Shown here in pieces: positions 7,272 through 13,983 of a stretch of 14,845 nt of DNA (positions are counted from its first letter, which is position 1; every line of letters begins with the position of its first letter). This stretch comes from an uncultured Clostridia bacterium (GTDB lineage Bacteria > Bacillota > Clostridia > Oscillospirales > CAG-272): the NCBI GenBank assembly GCA_904502015.1, contig CAJGEA010000027.1:1-14845 (forward strand). The letters run 5' to 3'. A model generated the notes under the pieces. It ran no database searches. It was not told the origin of the DNA and was given only the letters and a program-made list of their open reading frames with translations. The position numbers and the translations under genes were made by a program.

Positions 7272-8171
7272 GTGAGAAGCATGACCGCCTTCGGCCGCGC
7301 CACAGGAGTGGCGGGCAACCGAGAGATCACGATAGAGCTTCGTTCCGTCAATAACCGCTTTCTGGATCTGAACGTCCGCCTGCCCCGCGCGTGGGCCGCG
7401 CAGGAGGAGAGCGTCAAGGCGACCATCGGCAAGATGGGTGTCAGCCGCGGCAAGGTGGATGTGTCGGTTACCTATACAGACGTCCGTGCCTCGGAGTCGG
7501 GGGCAACCGTGCTGGAGCCCGACCTCGATTGCGCCCGCCGCTACGTTGAGTCCGCCGCGCTGCTCGCCCGCGAGCTGGGCGTGGAGAACGACCTGACGGT
7601 GAGCCGCCTCATGGCCATGACGGGGGTTATGATGCCCGTCCGCGAGGATACCGAGGAGAGCGACGACGAGCTGCGCGCCGTCCTTGAGCCCATCCTGACC
7701 GAGGCGTGTACCGCGTTCCTCGCCGCCCGTGAGCGGGAGGGCGCGCGACTGGGTGCCGACGTGCTCGCGAAGCTCGGGGGCATCCGCGGGATGGTGGCCA
7801 CCATCGCCGCCCGCTCGGAGGACAACGTGCGTGCCTACCGCGCCCGCTTTGAGGAGCGGTTGCGCAATATTCTTTCGGATAACAGTATCGCGCTGGACGA
7901 GCAACGCATCCTGACCGAGTGCGCCGTTTACGCCGACCGTGTCGCCATCGACGAGGAGCTGGTGCGCCTTGCCTCCCATATGGACGCGCTGGAAGCGCTG
8001 TTCCGCTCGGAGGAGCCCGTTGGCCGCCGCATTGATTTCATGCTGCAGGAGACCAACCGAGAGATCAACACCATCGGCTCGAAATGCTCCGATGCCGCCA
8101 TCGCCCGCGTGGTCGCCGACGTCAAGAGTGAGTTTGAGAAGATCCGCGAGCAGATTCAAAATATTGAATAA
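7272..8171 (+). CDS. yicC: YicC-family endoribonuclease
   Basis: A 299-residue protein of the YicC/YloC family; E. coli YicC has been reported as an endoribonuclease acting on single-stranded RNA. The N-terminal YicC domain begins RSMTAFGRA and has the conserved VNNRFLDLNVRLPR stretch (residues about 26-39). The C-terminal DUF1732 part ends with RRIDFMLQETNREINTIGSK and VKSEFEKIREQIQNIE, nearly the family consensus. I take the GTG at 7272, which gives the family-typical RSMT start with AAGGGAG 8 bases upstream; ATG 7281 is the alternative. It has its own promoter and heads a pair with remA (17-bp gap), the order usual in Bacillota. Confidence 0.95.
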   Translation: MRSMTAFGRATGVAGNREITIELRSVNNRFLDLNVRLPRAWAAQEESVKATIGKMGVSRGKVDVSVTYTDVRASESGATVLEPDLDCARRYVESAALLARELGVENDLTVSRLMAMTGVMMPVREDTEESDDELRAVLEPILTEACTAFLAAREREGARLGADVLAKLGGIRGMVATIAARSEDNVRAYRARFEERLRNILSDNSIALDEQRILTECAVYADRVAIDEELVRLASHMDALEALFRSEEPVGRRIDFMLQETNREINTIGSKCSDAAIARVVADVKSEFEKIREQIQNIE

Positions 8172-8188
8172 TTAGAGAGGGAGAGCGC

Positions 8189-8470
8189 ATGAGATTCATC
8201 AACATCGGCTACGGCAATATGGCGGCGGCCGACCGCATCGTCACCCTGGCCAGCCCCGATTCCGCCCCTATCAAGCGACTCATTCAGGACGCCAAGGACG
8301 ACGGCCGCGTGATCGACGTGACCTGCGGACGCAAGACCCGCGCGGTCATCATCACCGATTCCGAGCACGTCATCCTCTCGGCCTTGCAAACCGAAACCAT
8401 TGCCAATCGTCTGGAAACCAACGACGCCGAGGGCGACGGTGAGGACGAGGGCGAGGACGAGGGCGCCTGA
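8189..8470 (+). CDS. remA: RemA/DUF370 DNA-binding regulator
   Basis: A 93-residue protein with the RemA signature: FINIGYGN at residues 3-10, IVTLASPDSAPIKRLIQDAK in the middle and the GRKTRAVIITDSEHVILSALQ core. In Bacillus subtilis RemA is a ring-forming DNA-binding activator of biofilm matrix genes; in other Bacillota the role is less clear. The tail from about residue 77 is a run of Glu, Asp and Gly (GDGEDEGEDEG) beyond the conserved core. The RBS is GAGAGGGAGAG just upstream, 17 bp after yicC. Normally followed by gmk; here the next 387 bp are non-coding and contain repeat element B. Confidence 0.93.
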   Translation: MRFINIGYGNMAAADRIVTLASPDSAPIKRLIQDAKDDGRVIDVTCGRKTRAVIITDSEHVILSALQTETIANRLETNDAEGDGEDEGEDEGA

Positions 8471-8488
8471 TCCCCGAACCAAAACCCG

Positions 8489-8812
8489 TCAAATTGGGGT
8501 TTGTAGGGATGCGAGCACGCAGGGGCGTTGCCCCTGCACCCCACCAGAAACTTTTTTGAAAACCTCCTCGCGCCGCTTCGCGGAGGCGCTCGGTGCGAAT
8601 TTGCCTGCGGCAAATATCGCGAGGGTTTCTGGACTTCCTAAAACTTTAAAAAACATATATTTTACAATGCTTTTTAAGACATATTTTTAAAGGTTCTTGA
8701 GGGGGTGTGGGGGAACTTCGCGATATTTGCCGAAGTCAAATTCGCACCGAACGAAGTGAGGAGACTTTCAAGAAGTTCCCCCGGCGTACCCCCCGATAAA
8801 TCCAAATTTGAA
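8489..8812 (-). mobile_element. MITE-like hairpin element, copy B (inverted)
   Basis: About 324 bp. Its reverse complement aligns with element A from TTCAAATTTGG through GGGGGAACTTCTTGAAAG, CCCCCTCAAGAACCTT and GAAGTCCAGAAAC to GCAGGGGC-AAC-GCCCCTGC (8519-8537 here). The ends are TCAAATTGGGGTTTGTAGGG (from 8489) and CCCCGATAAATCCAAATTTG (ending 8810). Compared with A it has an extra module of roughly 60 bp (about 8560-8622) inserted in the CCAGAAAC/GTTTCTGG stem. It begins 18 bp after the remA stop and ends about 45 bp before rpoZ, so it occupies the whole gap where gmk would be expected. Open frames across it are not convincing genes. Confidence 0.75.
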
Positions 8813-8857
8813 TAGCACACTGTAATTTGTATAGCGAAAGCGAAAAGGAGATAGAGT

Positions 8858-9403
8858 ATGATTTACCCCACCATCAAGGATCTGTCGAGCGACGGAAAGT
8901 ACAACCGCTACGAGATCGCGCTGGCAGCCGCCAAGTGCGCCCGCAAGGTCACCAACGAGTACACCGCCCAGCGCGTGTCTGCCGAGCAGAAAATGACGGG
9001 CAATAAGGAGACCGACAAGCCCCTTTACACCCAGATCGACCGTGAGTTGCGCGACGAAAAGGCGGTCAGGACCGCCATTGCCCGCATCCACAAGGGCGAG
9101 TACCAGCTCACCCATAAGGATCCCGCCGAGCAGGAGCGCGAGGAGCAGGAGTTCCTGGAGAGCCTGCGCCGTGTCTATGACGACGAGTATGCGGATGACG
9201 CGCAGGGTGCGTCCGAGGACACTGCTGACACTGCTGACGCCGCCGAAGGCGATGCTGACGCCGCCGAAGGCGATGCTGACGCCGCCGAAGGCGATGCTGA
9301 CGCCGCCGAAGGCGATGCTGACGCTGCCGAAGGCGATGCTGACGCTGCTGATGCTGCTGATGCTGACGACGCTGATGCCGACGACGTTTCTGATGCCGAA
9401 TAA
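8858..9403 (+). CDS. rpoZ: RNA polymerase omega subunit with long acidic repeat tail
   Basis: Residues 1 to about 90 are the omega fold: the conserved NRYEIALAAAKCARKV helix (residues 16-31) and an ARIHKGEYQL segment near 77-86. Omega helps assemble the beta' subunit into RNA polymerase. The usual length is about 70-90 residues; this one has 181, because from about residue 110 it continues as an acidic tail built of DAAEGDA heptads and then Asp/Ala/Val. The RBS AAAGGAG is at 8844-8850. The stop is 30 bp before priA, so the two are probably co-transcribed. No strong promoter is seen upstream; TTGAAT (8808-8813) with TATAGC (8830-8835) is a weak possibility lying at the end of element B. Confidence 0.9.
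   Translation: MIYPTIKDLSSDGKYNRYEIALAAAKCARKVTNEYTAQRVSAEQKMTGNKETDKPLYTQIDRELRDEKAVRTAIARIHKGEYQLTHKDPAEQEREEQEFLESLRRVYDDEYADDAQGASEDTADTADAAEGDADAAEGDADAAEGDADAAEGDADAAEGDADAADAADADDADADDVSDAE
9233..9337 (+). repeat. 21-bp tandem repeat encoding the omega tail
   Basis: Five consecutive 21-bp units (starts 9233, 9254, 9275, 9296, 9317), nearly identical apart from a single third-position C-to-T change in unit five. Each encodes the heptad ADAAEGD. They are flanked by shorter related GCTGAC/GCTGAT repeats on both sides. The near identity, including synonymous sites, suggests recent slippage expansion. Confidence 0.95.
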
Positions 9404-9433
9404 ATGACTGAGTCAACCACAGGAGGCACCGCC

Positions 9434-12004
9434 ATGCAAACGGATGTGACCCAAACGACCTGCGAGAGCACCGCCCGCGAGCGGTACGCGGGGGTACACG
9501 TGTTGGATAACCCGCTTTGCCTGGACGGTGTTTTCCATTACGCCATTCCCCCCGCCATGACCGATGCGGTTGTGCGCGGGGCTTTCGTGACCGTACCCTT
9601 TGGCAAGGGAAACCGCAAGCTGCTGGCCGTGGTGGTGGACGTGGTGGAGGCCGACGGCCTGCCTGCCGAGCTTCCCCGCGACCGCGTCAAGCCCGTCTTT
9701 GACGTCTGCCGCGCCGAGCTGTCGCTGGACGAGCTCCAGCTTGGGCTGTGCCGATACCTCAAGGACACCACCCTCTGCACGATGGGAGAGGCGGTACGCA
9801 CCGTCGTGCCCCCTGCCGCGCTGGCGTCCCTGACCGAATACTACCGCGCCGTGCCCGAGGATCGCCTCCCCGCGAAGGCAGGCCGAGTGAACGCCGTGCT
9901 TCCTGCCGCCGACCTGATGGTCTACGAGTACCTCGTCGCCCGCGGAAGCGTGTCGGGACAAGCCATCCGCGCCCGCTTCGGGGCATCGGGTATCAAGATT
10001 CTGGAGCGGTTCTGCCGCCGCGGCATCGTGGAGCGGGAGCTGGTGGTGCGCCGCCCCGCCGTCCCTACCGAGCGGTACTACACCCTCGCCGTCCCCACCG
10101 AGGCGGCGGAGGCATCCCTGCGCGGAGACAAGGATGCCGTCCGCGTTACCTCGCAGGCGCATAAGGACATTCTGCGCCTGCTGATCACGGCGGGTGGGCG
10201 GCTCAGCGCCCGCGTCATTGAGGGCGCCACCAATGCAAACGGCGCGCAGATGCGCGCGCTGGTCAAGAAGGGACTGCTGTTCGAGAATCAGGAGGAGATG
10301 TACCGCCGCCCGACGGGAGGACTCTTCCACGGCGAGCGCACCCCCATGAGCCTCAGCGACGAGCAGGCCGCCGCCGTCAAGACCCTCACTGAGCTGGCCG
10401 ACAGCGGCGAGCCGAAGGCCGCCCTTGTTCACGGCGTGACGGGCAGCGGCAAGACCTGCGTGATCCTTGAGATGATCGACCGCATGCTGGATCGCGGGCG
10501 GGGCGTGATCGTCCTGCTCCCCGAGATTGGGCTGACGCCCCAGATGCTGGGCATCTTCGAGGGGCGGTACGGCGACCGCGTGGCGGTCATCCATTCGGGA
10601 CTGTCGGCGGGCGAGCGACTGGATTCTTACCGCCGCATCCGTGACGGAGTCGCCCCCGTGGTGGTGGGAACCCGCTCGGCGGTGTTCGCGCCTATGCCGA
10701 AGCTCGGTATGATCGTCATGGATGAGGAGCAGGAGCATACCTATAAATCCGATATGGATCCCAAATACCATGCTCGCGACATCGCGCGCTACCGTTGCGC
10801 TACCGAGAATGCCCTGCTCCTGCTCGCCTCGGCTACCCCCTCGCTGGAGAGCTACCACAAGGCGATGGAGGGCAAATATACCCTCATTACCCTCAAGCAC
10901 CGATACGGCAACGCCGTCCTGCCCGCCGTGCGGGTGGTGGATATGCGCGGTGAGCCCGAAAACGGCAACACCTCCCCCATCGGCAGCGTGCTGACCGAGG
11001 AGCTGCGCCGCGTCAAGAGCGCCGACGAGCAAGCCGTGCTGTTCCTCAACCGACGGGGGTACAGCAACCGCGTGGTCTGCCGCTCCTGCGGCAAGGCGGT
11101 GTCCTGCTCGCGCTGCTCGGTGGCTATGAGCCACCACGTGGGGCGGGGAAGGGGAGAGCGCGGAGAGCTGGTCTGCCACTGGTGCGGCGAACGCAGGCCC
11201 TACCCCTCGGTCTGCCCCGATTGCGGATCCCCCCACCTGTCCCGCATGGGCTACGGTACCCAGCGCGTGGAGGAGGAGCTGTCCTCCCTCGTGCCCGACG
11301 TGCGCATTCTGCGCATGGATGCCGATACGACCACCACCAAATCCGCCTACAACGATCTGCTGGGTAGCTTCCGCCGCCGCGAAGCCGACATACTGCTGGG
11401 GACGCAAATGGTCACCAAGGGACACGATTTTCCCGACGTGACGCTGGTGGGCGTGCTGATGGCGGATGCCTCCCTGTATCTGGACGATTACCGTGCCGCC
11501 GAGCGCACCTTCTCCCTGCTCACCCAGGTCATCGGCCGCGCGGGGCGCGCCGAGAAGGAGGGTCTGGCCATCATCCAGACCATGAACCCCGACAGCGACG
11601 TGATAGGTCTCGCCTGCGCGCAGGATTACGAGACCTTCTACCACCGCGAGATCCGCCTGCGCAAGCTTCTTGGATTCCCTCCCTTCTGCGATATGGTGCT
11701 GCTCACCGTGACGGGAGAGAACGAGGCCGAGGTGCACCGCGCCTGCACGACCATTGCCGAAGACCTGACCGACCTCTGCGAGGAGAAATACACCGACGTG
11801 CCCCTGCTCCGCTTCGGGCCGTTTGAGGCCCCCGTCTACCGCGTGGATAACGTCTACCGTATGCGGCTGGTACTGAAATGCCGCCTGAATCGCCGCGCCC
11901 GCGCCCTGATCTCCGAACTCGTCCAAAATTTCGACGCCGCCGTGGTCAATCGCTCCCGCAGCCGCCCCTCCCTCAGCGTGGATTTCAACCCGAGCGGGAT
12001 TTGA
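9434..12004 (+). CDS. priA: Primosomal protein N' (PriA helicase)
   Basis: An 856-residue SF2 DNA helicase that restarts stalled replication forks and reloads the replisome. The N-terminal DNA-binding domain includes the LCLDGVFHYAIP strand; Walker A is GVTGSGKT (334-341); Walker B is DEEQ (430-433) followed by EHTYKSDMDPKYHARD; ASATPS and FLNRRGYS follow. The zinc module has all eight Cys (549, 552, 558, 561, 581, 584, 594, 597). Helicase motifs V and VI are LLGTQMVTKGHDFPDV and QVIGRAGRAEK. Family members vary around DEEH; DEEQ here is a mild deviation. The start at 9434 is chosen because AGGAGG (9421-9426) sits 7 bases upstream; an ATG at 9404 abutting the rpoZ stop adds ten unconserved residues and has no RBS. 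Clostridia often place def and fmt next; here a hairpin-rich gap and cca follow. Confidence 0.96.
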   Translation: MQTDVTQTTCESTARERYAGVHVLDNPLCLDGVFHYAIPPAMTDAVVRGAFVTVPFGKGNRKLLAVVVDVVEADGLPAELPRDRVKPVFDVCRAELSLDELQLGLCRYLKDTTLCTMGEAVRTVVPPAALASLTEYYRAVPEDRLPAKAGRVNAVLPAADLMVYEYLVARGSVSGQAIRARFGASGIKILERFCRRGIVERELVVRRPAVPTERYYTLAVPTEAAEASLRGDKDAVRVTSQAHKDILRLLITAGGRLSARVIEGATNANGAQMRALVKKGLLFENQEEMYRRPTGGLFHGERTPMSLSDEQAAAVKTLTELADSGEPKAALVHGVTGSGKTCVILEMIDRMLDRGRGVIVLLPEIGLTPQMLGIFEGRYGDRVAVIHSGLSAGERLDSYRRIRDGVAPVVVGTRSAVFAPMPKLGMIVMDEEQEHTYKSDMDPKYHARDIARYRCATENALLLLASATPSLESYHKAMEGKYTLITLKHRYGNAVLPAVRVVDMRGEPENGNTSPIGSVLTEELRRVKSADEQAVLFLNRRGYSNRVVCRSCGKAVSCSRCSVAMSHHVGRGRGERGELVCHWCGERRPYPSVCPDCGSPHLSRMGYGTQRVEEELSSLVPDVRILRMDADTTTTKSAYNDLLGSFRRREADILLGTQMVTKGHDFPDVTLVGVLMADASLYLDDYRAAERTFSLLTQVIGRAGRAEKEGLAIIQTMNPDSDVIGLACAQDYETFYHREIRLRKLLGFPPFCDMVLLTVTGENEAEVHRACTTIAEDLTDLCEEKYTDVPLLRFGPFEAPVYRVDNVYRMRLVLKCRLNRRARALISELVQNFDAAVVNRSRSRPSLSVDFNPSGI

Positions 12005-12019
12005 GGGAGAACGAACATC

Positions 12020-12084
12020 GCAGGGCTCTGCCCTGCACCCGCTTGAAACCTTTTTTGCAAAAAAGGTTTCAAGACTTCCAAAAA
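12020..12084 (-). repeat. Partial copy (C) of the element body after priA
   Basis: The hairpin GCAGGGC-TCT-GCCCTGC (12020-12036), then ACCCGCTTGAAACC, the T/A hairpin and GACTTCCAAAAAA match, in order and in minus orientation, the GCAGGGGC hairpin, GTGGGGTGC linker, CCAGAAAC/GTTTCTGG hairpin and GAAGTCC region of elements A and B. The terminal inverted repeats are absent. It starts 15 bp after the priA stop. Confidence 0.6.
12042..12073. terminator. Perfect 32-bp palindrome, likely priA terminator
   Basis: CTTGAAACCTTTTTTG is followed immediately by its exact reverse complement. In RNA it forms a long stem in which the 5' arm ends with six U and the 3' arm begins with six A. There is no free U tract after it, so it may stabilise the transcript end rather than act as a textbook terminator. 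It belongs to repeat copy C. Confidence 0.5.
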
Positions 12085-12430
12085 ACCTTAAAAAGATATA
12101 ATAAGCCTCATTCCGAAAGACAAATTAAGACTTCTTAACCTCTGAAAAAAACCTACCCACCGCACGCCTTTTGTGATTGACCGAGTTGGTCGCCACGCTT
12201 GGCGACAACTCGGCATTACGGCGATCGGTTCGTTTCGCGCGCGATAAAACGCGGCCATGCCGCGTGCGCGCATCATGGAGGGAAGGAATTTTCAAGGGAA
12301 ACCGTAGGTTTCTCTTGAACGGCGTTTCTTTTGGTACTTTTCTTTCGCTGGAGAAAGAAAAGTACATATAAAGAAAATTAGGATTCCCTGTCCGCTAAAA
12401 AACCTTACTAAAAAAGAAAGGAGACCGCCC
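12085..12430. other. Non-coding hairpin-rich stretch between priA and cca
   Basis: Four separate stems follow each other: CCGAGTTGGTCGCC (12181-12194) with GGCGACAACTCGG (12201-12213), one bulge; GCGCGC (12237-12242) with GCGCGC (12266-12271) enclosing CGCGGC-CAT-GCCGCG (12250-12264); TTCAAGGGAAACC (12291-12303) with GGTTTCTCTTGAA (12307-12319), one G-U pair; and GTACTTTTCTTTC (12334-12346) with its exact inverse (12353-12365). A 64-codon frame crosses it on the plus strand but lacks an RBS. No promoter for cca was recognised. It could be another composite repeat or a structured leader. Confidence 0.55.
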
Positions 12431-13684
12431 ATGCCCCCCACCCCCATTCCCACCGCCGTCCGCACCCTGATGGAGCTGTTCGCCAAGAACGGCGAGCGCG
12501 CTTACCCCGTCGGCGGTTGCGTGCGGGATACCCTCATGGGTCTGCCCCCTCACGATTGGGACGTGGCGGTCACCACCGCCCCCGAGCGCACCATGGAGAT
12601 CTGCCGCGCGGCAGGCTACGCTGTCGTGCCCACGGGGCTCAAGCACGGCACGGTCACCGTCCTCGTTGGCGAGGAAAAGCCCCGTATGCCCATCGAATGC
12701 ACCACCTGCCGCACCGAGGGCGGCTACTCCGACGGGCGGCATCCCGATGCCGTCAGCTTCACGGGGCGCATTGAGGACGACCTCTCCCGCCGCGATTTCA
12801 CGGTTAACGCCATGGCGCTGGACACCGCCCCCGACGGCACGCTGTGCATCCTCGACCTGTTCGGGGGACAAACCGACCTCGAGGAAAAAATCCTGCGATG
12901 CGTAGGCGACCCCGATACCCGATTCGGGGAGGACGCCCTGCGCCTGCTCCGCGCCATCCGATTCGCGGTGCGGCTGGATTTTGAGATCGCCCCGGCCACC
13001 TACGCCGCTATTCGCCGCGGCGCGGCGGGACTTGCTCGCATCTCCCGCGAGCGGGTAGCCTCCGAGCTGAAACAGATCCTCACGGGACGCAACCCCGATC
13101 GCGGCGTCGCTCTGCTGATGGATAGCGGACTCATGCCCTATATCCTTGCTGACATTCCCGTGGTTCTGCCCGCCGACACCCGCATCGCTGACCTGCCCGC
13201 CGATTATCCCACGCGCCTTGCCGCCATTTTGTGGCGTACCGAGACCGAGACGGCGCACGCCGCCCTCGTCAGCCTCAAGCCCTCGGGCGAGGAGTCCCAC
13301 GCCGTCATGACGCTGCTGGATGACCGCGCGCCCCTAAATTCTGCCGCCCCTATTGATATGGCAACGGCTCGCCGCCTGCGCCACCAATACGGTGCGTTGG
13401 CACACACCCGACAGATCCTTCGCGCCGCCTTTGCTACAACCGCCGCCGACCGCACGGCCGAGGAAAGGCTGGCACAGCTGATCGAGGCATCTTCCGCCGC
13501 CCGTGAGCCCGTCACCGCCGCCGAGCTGGCACTGGGCGGACGGGATCTGATCGCGCTGGGCGTCCCGGCAGGCCCCACCGTTGGCAAGACGATGGCCCGC
13601 CTGCTCGACGCCGTCCTCGACGACCCCGCGCAGAATACCCCCGAGGCGCTCTCGGAGCTTGTGAGAAAATTTCAAGTTGAATGA
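12431..13684 (+). CDS. cca: CCA-adding tRNA nucleotidyltransferase
   Basis: A 417-residue class II nucleotidyltransferase that adds or repairs the 3' CCA of tRNAs. The head domain has the GGCVRD metal/NTP motif (residues 28-33) and the catalytic HDWDVA (41-46, Asp42 and Asp44). SRRDFTVNAMAL (119-130) and EDALRLLRAIRFAV (167-180) are the conserved neck motifs that include the template-reading region. Residues after about 260 form the variable body and tail; no HD phosphohydrolase motif is seen. The RBS AAAGGAG (12416-12422) sits about 8 bases before the ATG. It is monocistronic, with a tRNA gene 180 bp downstream that already encodes its own CCA. Confidence 0.95.
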   Translation: MPPTPIPTAVRTLMELFAKNGERAYPVGGCVRDTLMGLPPHDWDVAVTTAPERTMEICRAAGYAVVPTGLKHGTVTVLVGEEKPRMPIECTTCRTEGGYSDGRHPDAVSFTGRIEDDLSRRDFTVNAMALDTAPDGTLCILDLFGGQTDLEEKILRCVGDPDTRFGEDALRLLRAIRFAVRLDFEIAPATYAAIRRGAAGLARISRERVASELKQILTGRNPDRGVALLMDSGLMPYILADIPVVLPADTRIADLPADYPTRLAAILWRTETETAHAALVSLKPSGEESHAVMTLLDDRAPLNSAAPIDMATARRLRHQYGALAHTRQILRAAFATTAADRTAEERLAQLIEASSAAREPVTAAELALGGRDLIALGVPAGPTVGKTMARLLDAVLDDPAQNTPEALSELVRKFQVE

Positions 13685-13695
13685 ATAGATTCGGT

Positions 13696-13728
13696 GGGTG
13701 GCGGACATGCTATATGTAACCGCCACCC
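13696..13728 (+). terminator. Strong hairpin after cca, no U tract
   Basis: GGGTGGCGG (13696-13704) pairs exactly with CCGCCACCC (13720-13728) and the loop closes further through ACAT/ATGT. No run of T follows directly; T-rich sequence appears only around 13790-13800. It probably ends or stabilises the cca mRNA. Confidence 0.5.
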
Positions 13729-13810
13729 CCTGATCGGGCACCCCATGGGGGGCGGCAAGGTGCGGCGCAGAAAATAATTGAAAATTTTCCAACTTTTTTT
13801 GAAAAATCTC

Positions 13811-13839
13811 TTGACAAATCTCCGCGCATCTGTTATAAT
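13811..13839 (+). promoter_or_regulatory. Consensus promoter for tRNA-Gln
   Basis: TTGACA (13811-13816), a 17-bp spacer ending in an extended TGT, and TATAAT (13834-13839). This is a full consensus sigma-A promoter, as expected for stable RNA. Transcription should start near 13846, some 18 bases before the tRNA. Confidence 0.92.
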
Positions 13840-13863
13840 GTCATCCGTTGAATAAACAACCAT

Positions 13864-13939
13864 TGGGGTATCGCCAAGCGGTAAGGCATCAGACTCTGAC
13901 TCTGACATTTCCGGGGTTCGAATCCCTGTACCCCAGCCA
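13864..13939 (+). tRNA. tRNA-Gln, anticodon CTG
   Basis: A 76-nt tRNA with an encoded CCA. The acceptor arm is TGGGGTA (13864-13870) with TACCCCA (13929-13935); the D arm is GCC/GGC (13873-13875, 13885-13887); the anticodon stem TCAGA/TCTGA closes the loop CTCTGAC with anticodon CTG at 13896-13898; the T arm is CGGGG/CCCTG around TTCGAAT. The weak U1-A72 pair and G73 are glutamine identity features. It reads CAG codons. The gene has its own promoter and terminator, and a second copy of its 3' end lies 170 bp downstream. Confidence 0.96.
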
Positions 13940-13940
13940 T

Positions 13941-13975
13941 AAAAAGAGAGCAGCACAGCGTGCTGCTCTCTTTTT
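13941..13975 (+). terminator. tRNA-Gln terminator, extending as an inverted copy of the tRNA 3' end
   Basis: The core stem is AAAAAGAGAGCAGCAC (13941-13956) with GTGCTGCTCTCTTTTT (13960-13975) around AGC, ending in five T: a standard intrinsic terminator. The pairing continues outward without a mismatch through CCAGCCAT (13933-13940) and ATGGCTGG (13976-13983), for a total of 24 bp, so the tRNA 3' terminus itself is part of the inverted repeat. Confidence 0.9.
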
Positions 13976-13983
13976 ATGGCTGG

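Noticed and set aside
8400..8690. 96-codon frame from the remA end into element B
   Set aside because: It crosses the GCAGGGGC hairpin and other repeat structure, and overlaps remA in another frame; homologous element A does not keep the same full frame.
9404..9433. ATG at 9404 as the start of priA
   Set aside because: It has no RBS and adds ten unconserved residues; AGGAGG lies 7 bases before ATG 9434.
9413..11926. Long open frame (837 codons) antisense to priA
   Set aside because: It mirrors the GC-rich codon pattern of priA; its translation is low-complexity His/Gly/Ala-rich and shows no family motif, while the sense strand has every PriA motif.
12177..12371. 64-codon frame between priA and cca
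   Set aside because: It runs straight through four hairpins, lacks an RBS and resembles a translated repeat more than a protein.
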